From positions 1,612,001-1,676,000 of the forward strand of contig OZ244915.1 of NCBI GenBank assembly GCA_965221815.1: 64,000 bases of DNA. Reading direction: 5' to 3'. Below the pieces are notes generated by a model that was given only the letters and a program-made list of their open reading frames with translations, was not told the DNA's origin and did no database searches. The position numbers and the translations under genes are program-made. This stretch comes from JAPOXR01 sp965221815. GTDB lineage: Bacteria > Pseudomonadota > Alphaproteobacteria > Rhodobacterales > Rhodobacteraceae. The number at the start of each line of letters is the position of its first letter. The stretch's first letter is position 1. Of this stretch, positions 7,282-16,206 are shown one piece after another.

Positions 7282-7767
7282 CTACTTCTGCTCGCTGAGC
7301 ACGGCGACGAACGCTTCCAGAGCCGTGCCCTCTTCAGGAGTCAATGCTGCGGTTGACTCCGAACGCGCGGCAAACCGGACACCTTCATCGAACAGCGTTG
7401 CATCCTTCGGCGTCGCCAATCCCGCCACCTGCATGAGACCGGATTGCGAGACCTTGAAATAATTTGCGAGTTGGTAGGCTGTTCGCAGTTCTGGCCTGTG
7501 ATTCGGGTCGCTCTCGATTTCCACGAGGTCACCCATATCCACATCTGCCTCATCGGCAAGCTGCTCCAGACTCATGCCCCGCTGTCGCCGCATCAGATTG
7601 ACGAACCGGCCGAATGCTACGTTCGGACCCTCTGCCTCGCCCACCTCTGCGGGAATACGCTCGCCATCAAACACTGGGTCGACCGCCAGCCGGCCTGCAC
7701 CGATCTCGGCGACGCCCTCGCGCTGCGCCATGCGCAAACACCAGTCTTTGCTGATTTCGATCTTCAT
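7282..7767 (-). CDS. XRE-family helix-turn-helix protein, last gene of RHH-GNAT-XRE operon
   Basis: A 161-residue cytoplasmic protein. Residues about 50-105 form a Cro/C1-type HTH (FVNLMRRQRGMSLEQLADEA, then ELRTAYQLANYFKV). The N-terminal 45 residues and the C-terminal 45 residues are not recognised. Its ATG overlaps the stop of the GNAT gene by 4 bp (ATGA type), so the three genes 8608 to 7282 are translationally coupled. It is probably the operon's DNA-binding regulator or an antitoxin component. Its stop faces that of the small gene at 7027-7254, about 27 bp away. Confidence 0.7.
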   Translation of the reverse strand: MKIEISKDWCLRMAQREGVAEIGAGRLAVDPVFDGERIPAEVGEAEGPNVAFGRFVNLMRRQRGMSLEQLADEADVDMGDLVEIESDPNHRPELRTAYQLANYFKVSQSGLMQVAGLATPKDATLFDEGVRFAARSESTAALTPEEGTALEAFVAVLSEQK

Positions 7768-8399
7768 TTCGACCTTCCTTTCGCGATAAAGGCCCGCGCG
7801 CCCTCGGGACTCATCTCGAAGTAGCGCAGATTCTCATAGCCGGGATCGGCGCCCAAATCCGTCATGCCGCAGGTATTGGCGTAGAAGCCGTTCGCCTGCG
7901 GGAGCGAATGAAGCCCAATTCTTCCATGAAACTCCAGTTCTCCGCTCAGCGTCACAGCGGCTCCGATCAGGATGCTGCCGACACCGCGATAGCGCGGAGG
8001 ATTAAACAGCTCGGGGCGGTTCCACGGTGCGTTCTCGACAAATTCCACATAGACGAGATGTTGTCCCCTCTGACCTTCGAGCCGGCCCTGATGCTTCACT
8101 GCATCTACGATCATCATACCTTGGGTGAGTCCGTCGCAAACAATACTGAAACCCGAACTGGCGAGCATTCCCTGCAGCGCCGCCGTCTTTCTCCGCCAGT
8201 TCCAGTGCCGGCTTTGCGGCCAATGGGCTCGCTCGACACCGGCCCGCTTCAGTCGCTGCATCGCCCTGAACAGCTCCGGCAACCACTCTCCTTCCCAATC
8301 CGTCAGTTGCTCCTCGGTTATCGCGTCCCAAAGTTCAGCGGCTACAGGCTCGCCGCTCGACACGTCCAACAGATGAATCTCCGTGACTTCCGCCGTCAT
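7764..8399 (-). CDS. GNAT-like acetyltransferase
   Basis: A 211-residue protein with the acetyl-CoA P-loop motif R-Y-R-G-V-G (RYRGVGSILIGAA, residues about 135-147) followed by GLHSLPQANGFYANTCGM, typical of the GNAT fold. The first 60 residues contain a Trp/Glu-rich segment (ITEEQLTDWEGEWLPELF). It lies between an RHH-like protein and an XRE regulator with 4-bp overlaps on both sides. RHH-GNAT pairs are often toxin-antitoxin systems in which the GNAT acetylates aminoacyl-tRNA, but this protein is longer than those toxins (about 160-180 residues). Substrate unknown. Confidence 0.65.
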   Translation of the reverse strand: MTAEVTEIHLLDVSSGEPVAAELWDAITEEQLTDWEGEWLPELFRAMQRLKRAGVERAHWPQSRHWNWRRKTAALQGMLASSGFSIVCDGLTQGMMIVDAVKHQGRLEGQRGQHLVYVEFVENAPWNRPELFNPPRYRGVGSILIGAAVTLSGELEFHGRIGLHSLPQANGFYANTCGMTDLGADPGYENLRYFEMSPEGARAFIAKGRSK

Positions 8400-8608
8400 A
8401 ACATCATGACCTCGGCCTTTTCCTTCGTGGCCTCGTTCTCGAAAAACAGCTTGTCGCCGCTCTCCAAGCGCACTTCGATCGCCTGATACATCCGCAGGGC
8501 CTGGCGTAGCAGCGCCGTCTTGCTCAGCTCCCTCTTCTCGCTCAAGGCTTCCAAGACCGCCATCTCCGCTTCCGTAAGGTTGAGCGTCATTGTTCTTCTA
8601 GCCGCCAT
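8396..8608 (-). CDS. Ribbon-helix-helix-like small regulator
   Basis: A 70-residue protein with the basic N-terminal strand ARRTMTLNLTEAEM followed by two helices (AVLEALSEKRELS, KTALLRQALRMYQAI), the layout of an RHH DNA-binding protein or CopG-like antitoxin. Start ATG 8608 is chosen because AAGGA lies 7 nt upstream; the frame is open further back to 8665. Its stop overlaps the GNAT start by 4 bp. It probably represses its own operon and may be the antitoxin of the GNAT. Confidence 0.65.
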   Translation of the reverse strand: MAARRTMTLNLTEAEMAVLEALSEKRELSKTALLRQALRMYQAIEVRLESGDKLFFENEATKEKAEVMML

Positions 8609-9209
8609 CGCTCCATCCTTCCGTGTATCGCTCGGTAAGTCCGAGTATACGCATGCCGTGACCAAAAGCCAAGCAAAAAATTAATTATTCAACTCTTTTC
8701 AGCTACAAATAACTTATATATTACATTCATGAACACCTGCGCCAGTCGGCACGAGATAAACCCGTTCCGCTCGACACTCTGTGCATCTTCAAGCCACCGC
8801 GCCACGGCTGTCGCGTTCATCAGGTTTACGCCTGCTTCGCCGTTCCGCAGAAACCCACACGCGCAGTTTGAGAATGCCGGCGCTCGGCAACGGGCTGCAC
8901 CACATGCATGCTGCAATATCGATACAACTGCGCCCATGAAGAGAGCACGATGAACATGGCCGGGATTGACATTGTCCTGTTCCCAAGAACCCCGTGAAAT
9001 GATCGTCACCCAGTTTCGCCCATCACCCTCACGAAAGTAGTCCTGCGGAAGCGGTACGGTCACAACTATTGGCCGTGTCGCTACGAGTCATTGCGTGGCC
9101 GTTGTGCATGCATCTGTAGCGATGATAAAGGTCTTTCAGTTTCCAACTGATCGGCTTTCGATTTGGCGGGGGGATCGATTGAGACGATTTTGTCCGGATT
9201 GCAGGTATC
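8609..9209. other. Intergenic stretch without a convincing gene
   Basis: About 600 bp. The first part is the promoter region of the RHH-GNAT-XRE operon (minus strand). A 124-codon minus-strand frame (8689-9063) and a shorter plus-strand one overlap here, but neither has a recognisable domain, a good ribosome site or a neighbour that supports it. Confidence 0.4.
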
Positions 9210-10059
9210 GTGCGTAATGTCTTGCATCGTCTGAGGTCATACTTTTGGCAAAGTATGACGCGCAAAGTGCTGCGAAGGCAGCGCGTCACTTCGGATATAC
9301 GTGCAATATTCCTGGGAGATCTGATCTCAAATGAGATCATCCTCTCTGGAACATTTGAGACACACGAACTGAATTGTTTGGCGCGAACTCTCTTTGCCAC
9401 CCCCCCCCCTGAATTCGACGGCCTTGGACATTGGGGCCAATATTGGCAACCACGCGATCTATTTTGCGAGATATTTTCAGCGCGTCATTGCGTTTGAGCC
9501 CAACCCGATGGTTGCATGTGTGTTGCGTGCCAACACGTTCGCGGCCGGGAACAAGGTTGAAGTGGCAGAAATTGGCTTGTCGGAGACTCAAGGCCAATTG
9601 AATTTCAGGGTCAATGAGGACAATCTTGGTGGATCAGGCGTCACGGACTCGGAAACTGGAATGACAATTGATGTCGTCACACTCGATTCGATGGTTGCAC
9701 CCATGAAAATCCAGAATGTTAAATTTATCAAGCTTGACGTTGAAGGGCATGAGGAACAGGTGTTGAAAGGTGCATCAGAACTGATTTCAGCGTCAAAACC
9801 CACCATCGCATTTGAAGGCCATTACAAACAATACCCCGACCAATGGCCGCCCATCGCACGCCTCTTGAGTGAGTACGGCTATCGCTATGTCTACCGATTC
9901 ACCGACACGCGGACTGGCGGAGCGAGGATCCTACGAAAAATAACGCCGAAGCCCCTCCGCCGTGAGGGAACATCATTGGTTCTCAAGGAGGCTCGGCCCA
10001 CGGAGATCACGAATACAAATCACAGTATGCTGATCGCAACAATCGACCCAATTGGCTGA
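9210..10059 (+). CDS. FkbM-family methyltransferase interrupted by poly-C tract (OFF as sequenced)
   Basis: GTG 9210 opens a frame (MRNVLHRLRSYFW...TLFATPPP) that runs into 10 C at 9400-9409 and then goes out of register, ending at 9497. The correct downstream frame carries the SAM-binding motif LDIGANIGNHA, then FEPNP, LDVEGHEEQVL and EGHYKQYP, and ends at TGA 10059. With 9 or 12 C the two parts join into a single protein of about 282 residues. FkbM-type enzymes methylate sugars or other surface and secondary metabolites. The catalytic domain is whole, so the break is only at the tract. It stands alone, 230 bp before the pyrimidine cluster. Phase variation is inferred. Confidence 0.75.
9400..9409 (+). 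repeat. Poly-C tract, 10 C
   Basis: Lies between the N-terminal segment and the SAM-binding domain of the FkbM gene. N = 10 is out of register; N = 9 or 12 would be in frame. Confidence 0.85.
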
Positions 10060-10290
10060 CTGATATGAACGAGCCCCTGTCATGGCTCCCGGTATCATCT
10101 CGCAGCAGTTGCTATCTGGTACCTTCGCGCTGTGTTGCAAACTGACAATTCTCCTTTCTGCATCCACCAGTCTCTCAAGAGTTTTTTGGCTTGACAGAAA
10201 ATGCCGTCGTGATAGCTCATGGCAGCTTGATATTGTGAATTCATGATGCGCATTGAGAGGCGCAGCCCTGACCTTTTGGAGGACCCTGAC

Positions 10291-11619
10291 ATGCCGCTTG
10301 ATCTGAAGCCCCCACCGAACGATCTGCGAAGCTTCTGGCTACCTTTCACTGCAAATCGGCAATTCAAAAAGGCTCCACGACTCCTCGTTGCAGCTGATGG
10401 GATGTATTACCGCTCGCACGATGGTCGTGATATCCTCGACGGCACCGCCGGTCTCTGGTGCTGCAATGCCGGACATAACAGCCCACGAATTGTCAAAGCC
10501 GTTCAGGAACAGGTTGCCACGCTCGACTTTGCACCGTCATTTCAAATGGGTCATCCACAAAGTTTTGCGCTTGCCAACCGACTTGTCGATATGGCACCCG
10601 ACAACATTGAACATGCATTCTTTACCAATTCAGGTTCGGAATCGGTTGAAACGGCCCTCAAGATCGCACTCGCTTACCATCGCGCCCGCGGTGAAGGGCA
10701 GCGCATACGGTTGATCGGACGCGAGCGCGGCTATCATGGGGTAAATTTTGGCGGTATATCGGTCGGCGGCATGGTCAATAACCGCCGGGTCTATGGCCCT
10801 ATGCTGAACGGCGTGGATCATATGCGGGATACGCATTTGCCGGAACAGAATTCGTTTAGCCGCGGTTGCCCCGCATATGGTGCTGATCGCGCTGACGATC
10901 TGGAGCGATTGGTTGCATTGCACGGTCACGAAACCATCGCCGCTGTCATCATTGAACCTGTCGCAGGTTCCACCGGCGTTTTGGTCCCACCTGTTGGCTA
11001 TCTCGAACGTATACGGGAATTATGCACAAAATATGGGCTGTTACTGATTTTCGATGAGGTGATCACCGGCTTTGGTCGGCTCGGTTCCAGTTTCGCCGCC
11101 GAGCATTTTGCGATCGCACCCGATCTGATCACTTGCGCCAAAGGCCTGACCAATGGCATCATTCCCATGGGAGCCGTGCTGACAACAGATGACGTTCATG
11201 ACGCTTTCATGACCGGTCCGGAACATCTCATTGAACTGTTCCATGGCTACACCTATTCCGGGAATCCCGTCGCCTGCGCCGCAGCACTGGCCGCCTTGCA
11301 AACCTACGGCGAGGACAGGTTGTTTGAGAATGCCGCCTCACTGGCCCCCTATTGGGAGGAGTCGATCCATGCACTGCGAAACTGCCGGAATGTGATCGAT
11401 ATCAGGAATATCGGCCTGATGGGGGCCATCGAACTTGCACCGCGTCCCGATGCCCCAACCAAACGGGCTTATGATGTCTTTGTCAGGGCCTATGAAGCCG
11501 GTGCCATGATCCGCATCACGGGTGACACCATCGCCCTGTCACCACCGTTGATTGCTGAAAAAGAGCATATCGATCAACTCTTCAACATCCTGGGCGATGC
11601 ACTCAACGATACCGACTGA
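10291..11619 (+). CDS. Omega-amino acid (beta-alanine):pyruvate aminotransferase, class III
   Basis: A PLP-dependent class III aminotransferase of 442 residues. Visible motifs are the substrate loop WLPFTANRQF near the N-terminus, TNSGSESVETALK, the cofactor Asp in IFDEVITGFGRLG, the Schiff-base Lys in LITCAKGLTNG, and the late FHGYTYSGNPVACA. The sequence and the neighbours (carbamoylase, dihydropyrimidinase) point to beta-alanine or beta-aminoisobutyrate as amino donor and pyruvate as acceptor, giving malonate semialdehyde and alanine. ATG 10291 is preferred over ATG 10243 because TTGGAGGA (10277-10284) lies at proper distance. First gene of the catabolic cluster; the carbamoylase follows after about 40 bp. 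Confidence 0.85.
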   Translation: MPLDLKPPPNDLRSFWLPFTANRQFKKAPRLLVAADGMYYRSHDGRDILDGTAGLWCCNAGHNSPRIVKAVQEQVATLDFAPSFQMGHPQSFALANRLVDMAPDNIEHAFFTNSGSESVETALKIALAYHRARGEGQRIRLIGRERGYHGVNFGGISVGGMVNNRRVYGPMLNGVDHMRDTHLPEQNSFSRGCPAYGADRADDLERLVALHGHETIAAVIIEPVAGSTGVLVPPVGYLERIRELCTKYGLLLIFDEVITGFGRLGSSFAAEHFAIAPDLITCAKGLTNGIIPMGAVLTTDDVHDAFMTGPEHLIELFHGYTYSGNPVACAAALAALQTYGEDRLFENAASLAPYWEESIHALRNCRNVIDIRNIGLMGAIELAPRPDAPTKRAYDVFVRAYEAGAMIRITGDTIALSPPLIAEKEHIDQLFNILGDALNDTD

Positions 11620-11658
11620 GACAACCGACACTCATGTCAGAATTTGGAGGCGAGGATC

Positions 11659-12909
11659 TTGGCCCGATTGAACGATAATCTGAAGATCAATGGAGAACGC
11701 CTCTGGGACTCGCTGATGGAGATGGCGCAAATCGGACCTGGCGTTGCGGGTGGCAATAATCGGCAGACGCTGACTGATGAGGACGGTGAGGCCCGCGATC
11801 TGTTCCAGTCGTGGTGCATTCAGGCCGGGCTCGTGGTCAACACCGACCGTATGGGCACGATGTTCGCGCGGCGTGAGGGGGAGGATCCCACGGCACTGCC
11901 CGTCTATGTGGGGTCACATCTCGACACCCAGCCCACGGGCGGAAAGTATGACGGTGTGCTGGGTGTGCTGGGTGGTCTGGAAATCATACGAAGCCTGAAT
12001 GATCTCGGCATCCGGACACGCCACCCCATCGTGGTCACCAACTGGACCAATGAGGAAGGGACACGTTTTGCCCCGGCAATGCTGGCTTCCGGCGTCTTCG
12101 CTGGTATTCATGACGAAGAATGGGCGTATAATCGTGAGGATGCCGAGGGAAAGCGTTTCGGGGATGAACTGAAGCGAATTGGCTGGCAGGGCAGCGAGAT
12201 CACCGGAGATCGCAAAATGCATGCCTTTTTCGAACTGCATATCGAACAGGGGCCAATTCTGGAAGCTCAAGGTCATGAGATTGGTGTTGTCACTCATGGG
12301 CAGGGCCTGTCATGGACCCAGGTCACCATCACCGGAAAGGACAGCCATACCGGGTCCACGCCCATGAATATGCGCCGCAATGCCGGTCTTGGCATGGCCC
12401 GGATTCTCAATCTCGTTGATGAGATTGCGTGGGATTTCGCGCCCGATGCGGTGGGTGCAGCAGGACATATTGATGTCTATCCGAACAGCCGCAATGTGAT
12501 CCCCGGCAGAGCCGTATTCACGATTGATTTTCGCTCACCTGACAAACCCACCATAGAGGCCATGGAGGATCGATTGAAATCCGCAGGGCAGGTCATTTGT
12601 CAGGACATGAATCTCGATGTGGAATTCGAGAAGATTGGCGGCTTTGATCCCGTCGAATTTAACGCCGACTGTGTCATGGCGGTCCGCAACGCTGCTGCTC
12701 GACTCGGCTATTCTCATCAGGATATTATTTCCGGTGCCGGACATGATGCATGCTGGATCAATCGTGTCGCTCCCACCGCGATGGTGATGTGTCCCTGTGT
12801 CGATGGCCTGTCCCATAATGAAGCAGAGGACATCAGCCCGGAATGGGCGACTGCAGGCGCCAACGTGCTGTTCCATGCGGTGGTCGAAACGGCAGAAATC
12901 ATTCCATGA
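11659..12909 (+). CDS. N-carbamoyl-beta-alanine / N-carbamoyl-amino acid amidohydrolase (Zn hydantoinase/carbamoylase family)
   Basis: A 416-residue M20-type metal amidohydrolase that removes the carbamoyl group, releasing CO2 and ammonia. Metal ligands are visible in order: His and Asp in VGSHLDTQPTGGKYDGV, Glu pair in NEEGTRFAPAM, His in FFELHIEQGP, and His in GAGHDACWI; the substrate Arg is probably in NSRNVIPG. TTG 11659 is chosen because GGAGG (11646-11650) lies 8 nt upstream; the frame opens at 11644, where the codon would itself be part of the SD. In the pathway it acts after dihydropyrimidinase and before the aminotransferase. Confidence 0.85.
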   Translation: MARLNDNLKINGERLWDSLMEMAQIGPGVAGGNNRQTLTDEDGEARDLFQSWCIQAGLVVNTDRMGTMFARREGEDPTALPVYVGSHLDTQPTGGKYDGVLGVLGGLEIIRSLNDLGIRTRHPIVVTNWTNEEGTRFAPAMLASGVFAGIHDEEWAYNREDAEGKRFGDELKRIGWQGSEITGDRKMHAFFELHIEQGPILEAQGHEIGVVTHGQGLSWTQVTITGKDSHTGSTPMNMRRNAGLGMARILNLVDEIAWDFAPDAVGAAGHIDVYPNSRNVIPGRAVFTIDFRSPDKPTIEAMEDRLKSAGQVICQDMNLDVEFEKIGGFDPVEFNADCVMAVRNAAARLGYSHQDIISGAGHDACWINRVAPTAMVMCPCVDGLSHNEAEDISPEWATAGANVLFHAVVETAEIIP

Positions 12910-13023
12910 GACATGCTCTGTTCCACACGCAATCAACAGTCGTCACGTCAGTGACAGAGGCACAGGTCGGCATGAAACACACTGATTTTGGCACAAATCA
13001 GATGGTGACATAGGAGAATCGAG

Positions 13024-14484
13024 ATGTCCAAGGTGATCAAGGGTGGAACGGTCGTCACAGCTGACCGCACGTGGCAGGCGGATGTTCGTATCGAAGACGA
13101 AAAAATTGCCGAGATTGGTAATGATCTGAAAGGTGACAGTTATATCGATGCTGAAGGGGCTTATGTCATCCCCGGAGGCATCGATCCGCATACACATCTG
13201 GAAATGCCGTTTATGGGCACCACAGCCGCTGAAACCTTTGAATCAGGAACCTGGTCAGCGGCGGCCGGTGGCACCACCATGTTGGTGGATTTTTGCCTTC
13301 CCGGTAGCGATGGTTCGATCAGGAATGCCATTGGTGAATGGCATCGTAAATCGGCGCCACAGATCTGTGCGGATATCGGTTATCACATGGCGGTGACGGG
13401 CTGGAACGAACACATTTTCAATGAAATGAAGGATGCGGTCGATTTGGGCGTCAATTCCTTCAAACATTTCATGGCTTACAAGGGGGCTCTCATGGTGGAT
13501 GATGACGAAATGTTCGCCTCATTCAACCGCTGCCGCGAGCTTGGTGCCCTTCCCATGGTGCATGCGGAAAATGGCGATATCATCGCCGAATTGCAGCAAA
13601 AATATCTGGAGATGGGCATCACTGGTCCCGAGGGTCATGCCTATTCCCGCCCCGCTGAGGTTGAAGGCGAAGCAGCCAATCGGGCAATCATGATTGCCGA
13701 TGCGGCGTCCGTCCCACTCTATATCGTGCATGTCTCGTGCGAACAAGCACATGAAGCCATCCGTCGAGCGCGCCAGAAAGGGATGCGGATCTATGGCGAA
13801 CCCTTGATCCAGTTCCTCACATTGGACGAGAGCGCATATTTCTCTGATGACTGGGATCATGCCGCGCGGCGGGTCATGTCACCTCCCTTCCGCTCAAAGG
13901 AACACCAGGATGGGCTATGGAATGGTCTTGCGGCAGGCTCGTTGCAAGTTGTCGCCACCGATCATTGCGCATTCACGACTGCGCAGAAGCAGCGGGGGCG
14001 GGACAATTTCACGCTCATTCCCAATGGGACCGGGGGGCTGGAAGAAAGGATGGCCGTCTTGTGGACCGAGGGTGTTGAGAAAGGGCGGCTCACGGCGAAC
14101 GAATTTGTCGCCGTGACGTCAACCAATATTGCCAAGATACTGAATATCTATCCCACCAAGGGGGCGTTACTCCCCGGTGCCGACGCCGATATTGTGGTAT
14201 GGGATCCGGCGATCAGCAAGACAATCTCAGCGACGACGCACAAATCAGTCCTCGACTACAATGTATTCGAAGGGTTCGAGGTCATGGCACAGCCGCGCTA
14301 CACCCTGTCGCGCGGCGAAGTGATCTGGGCCTGGGGACAGAATTCTCAGCCACAGCCGGGGCGCGGGCGGTTTGTGCCGCGACCCCCTTTCCCGGCTCCG
14401 CATCAGGCGGTCGCCAAATGGAAGGAGCTCAATCGTCCCCGAAAGGTTGAACGCGACCCGTTGAATATTCCGGCAGGAATTTGA
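13024..14484 (+). CDS. Dihydropyrimidinase / D-hydantoinase
   Basis: A cyclic-amidohydrolase of 486 residues that opens dihydrouracil, dihydrothymine or hydantoins to N-carbamoyl products. Metal ligands are visible: H-x-H in GGIDPHTHLEMPF, the carboxylated Lys in FMAYKGALM, His in PMVHAENGD, His in YIVHVSCEQ, and Asp in VATDHCAF. Length matches the family. AGGAGAATCGAG precedes ATG 13024. It lies between the carbamoylase and the ABC transporter genes in one transcription unit. Exact substrate preference cannot be read from sequence; a transaminase for beta-amino acids favours pyrimidines. Confidence 0.9.
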   Translation: MSKVIKGGTVVTADRTWQADVRIEDEKIAEIGNDLKGDSYIDAEGAYVIPGGIDPHTHLEMPFMGTTAAETFESGTWSAAAGGTTMLVDFCLPGSDGSIRNAIGEWHRKSAPQICADIGYHMAVTGWNEHIFNEMKDAVDLGVNSFKHFMAYKGALMVDDDEMFASFNRCRELGALPMVHAENGDIIAELQQKYLEMGITGPEGHAYSRPAEVEGEAANRAIMIADAASVPLYIVHVSCEQAHEAIRRARQKGMRIYGEPLIQFLTLDESAYFSDDWDHAARRVMSPPFRSKEHQDGLWNGLAAGSLQVVATDHCAFTTAQKQRGRDNFTLIPNGTGGLEERMAVLWTEGVEKGRLTANEFVAVTSTNIAKILNIYPTKGALLPGADADIVVWDPAISKTISATTHKSVLDYNVFEGFEVMAQPRYTLSRGEVIWAWGQNSQPQPGRGRFVPRPPFPAPHQAVAKWKELNRPRKVERDPLNIPAGI

Positions 14485-14523
14485 CCGGCGCGGTGCGCTC
14501 CTTTCATTGGCCTTTTCCATAAC

Positions 14524-15306
14524 ATGTCAGAACACGCCATATCTGCCGTCGATCTTGGCCTCGAATTCCCGACCCGCGATGGTAAAATTGAAGCGCTGCA
14601 ACAGATTAATCTCGAGGTTAAAAGTGGAGAATTCATTGCTCTGATTGGCCCGTCCGGTTGCGGCAAAACCACGTTCCTGCGGATCATCGCCGCACTTGAG
14701 AAACCGACATCGGGGGTTATCCGGGTCAATGGTCTTTCCCCTGAGGACGCAAGAAAAACACGCAGCTATGGCTATGTTTTTCAGGCAGCCGGACTCTATC
14801 CATGGCGTTCTATCGCTGCCAACGTGCGCCTGCCCCTGGAAGTGATGGGATTCGATCGCCGTGAACGCGATGACCGGGTGCGTCACGCGCTCGATCTTGT
14901 GGGGCTGTCAGGATTCGAAAAACAATTCCCATGGCAACTCTCCGGGGGGATGCAACAACGCGCATCCATTGCCCGCGCCCTGTGTTTTGATGCCGATATT
15001 CTGCTTATGGACGAACCTTTCGGGGCCCTGGATGAAATCGTTCGTGACCATCTCAACGAACAACTTCTTGCCCTATGGCGGAAGACGGGCAAGACTGTTG
15101 GCTTCGTGACCCATTCAATTCCCGAAGCCGTCTATCTGGCATCGCGTATCGTGGTCATGAGTCCGCGGCCGGGTCGCATCACGGCAGTGATTGAAAATGA
15201 CCTGCCGACGGAACGGCCACTCGAGATCAGAGATTCATCGGAATTCATTGCCATTGCACAGAAAGTCCGTCAGGCGCTTCGCGCCGGAGGCGACAGACAT
15301 GATTAA
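14524..15306 (+). CDS. ABC transporter ATP-binding protein (nitrate/taurine/thiamine-precursor type)
   Basis: A 260-residue cytoplasmic ATPase subunit. Walker A is GPSGCGKTT, the signature is LSGGMQQRASIARAL, and Walker B is ILLMDEPFGALDE, followed by the switch His in VTHSIPEA. It belongs to the TauB/SsuB/ThiZ-like group. The downstream permease starts inside its last codons. Together with two permeases and an NMT1-like binding protein it probably imports a pyrimidine, hydantoin or related cyclic amide for the upstream enzymes. Confidence 0.9.
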   Translation: MSEHAISAVDLGLEFPTRDGKIEALQQINLEVKSGEFIALIGPSGCGKTTFLRIIAALEKPTSGVIRVNGLSPEDARKTRSYGYVFQAAGLYPWRSIAANVRLPLEVMGFDRRERDDRVRHALDLVGLSGFEKQFPWQLSGGMQQRASIARALCFDADILLMDEPFGALDEIVRDHLNEQLLALWRKTGKTVGFVTHSIPEAVYLASRIVVMSPRPGRITAVIENDLPTERPLEIRDSSEFIAIAQKVRQALRAGGDRHD

Positions 15307-16174
15307 GGTTGCGGCGCTTGTTCTGCCAGTTACCACCATCGTGTTGGCGATTATTGGTATTTGGTACCTTTTTGCTTTCTCATTGAATTCCCAGTGGGCT
15401 GAGGATCAGGCTGCACGGGCGGGCGCGGAACTCACGGCCACCGAACTCTGGGCCGCAACGATGTCACAAGACAGGCCGAGACTGGCGACCCCACACCAGG
15501 TGGCGGCAGAACTCTGGGACACCACAGTCAACAAGAAGGTGACGTCGAAACGAAGCCTGATTTTCCATGGCTGGGTGACTCTCTCTGCGACGCTGCTGGG
15601 ATTTGTCATCGGCACCATGCTGGGAATTCTTTTGGCGATTGGAATTGTGCATAATCGAGCCATGAATCTCAGCGTCATGCCATGGGCCATCGCCAGTCAG
15701 GCCATCCCCATCCTCGCACTGGCACCGATGATTATCGTTGTCCTGCATTCAATCGGACTCTCCGGGTTGCTGCCCAAAGCCTGTATTTCAGCTTATCTGA
15801 GCTTCTTTCCGGTCGTGGTCGGCATGGTGTCAGGGTTCCGCAGCCCCAATCAGATGTCCCTTGATCTTCTTGATACCTATGCCGCCAGTCGACCACAGAT
15901 ATTCTGGAAGCTCCGCCTCCCCGCCTCCATGCCGTACCTGTTTACTTCGCTCAAGGTGGGCGCTGCGGCGTCACTCGTCGGCGCAATCGTTGGGGAACTC
16001 CCCACCGGTGCTGTCGCCGGACTTGGTGCACGTTTGCTGGTCGGCAGCTATTATGGGCAGACGATACAGATCTGGTCAGCTCTTTTTGCCGCTGCCGCAC
16101 TGGCGGCGCTGTTGGTTGGCCTCATCGGACTGGCGCAAAAAGTCACTCTCCGGCAAATGGGAATGGCCCGCTGA
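15299..16174 (+). CDS. ABC transporter permease (first)
   Basis: An inner-membrane permease of 291 residues with the BPD_transp_1 fold. There is an N-terminal membrane segment (ALVLPVTTIVLAIIGIWYLF), a long periplasmic linker, and then five or so further segments including TLLGFVIGTMLGILLAIG. The coupling (EAA) loop is around DLLDTYAASRPQIFWKLRLP. ATG 15299 overlaps the ATPase gene by 8 bp and has GGAGG upstream; the frame is open further back but only as an overlap with the ATPase gene. Confidence 0.85.
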   Translation: MIKVAALVLPVTTIVLAIIGIWYLFAFSLNSQWAEDQAARAGAELTATELWAATMSQDRPRLATPHQVAAELWDTTVNKKVTSKRSLIFHGWVTLSATLLGFVIGTMLGILLAIGIVHNRAMNLSVMPWAIASQAIPILALAPMIIVVLHSIGLSGLLPKACISAYLSFFPVVVGMVSGFRSPNQMSLDLLDTYAASRPQIFWKLRLPASMPYLFTSLKVGAAASLVGAIVGELPTGAVAGLGARLLVGSYYGQTIQIWSALFAAAALAALLVGLIGLAQKVTLRQMGMAR

Positions 16175-16206
16175 CTTATCTCTTCACCGGCTTCGTCATC
16201 TGGGGA

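Noticed and set aside
8689..9063. 124-codon minus-strand frame as a gene
   Set aside because: No domain, no SD, and unusual composition; overlapped by an equally open frame on the other strand.
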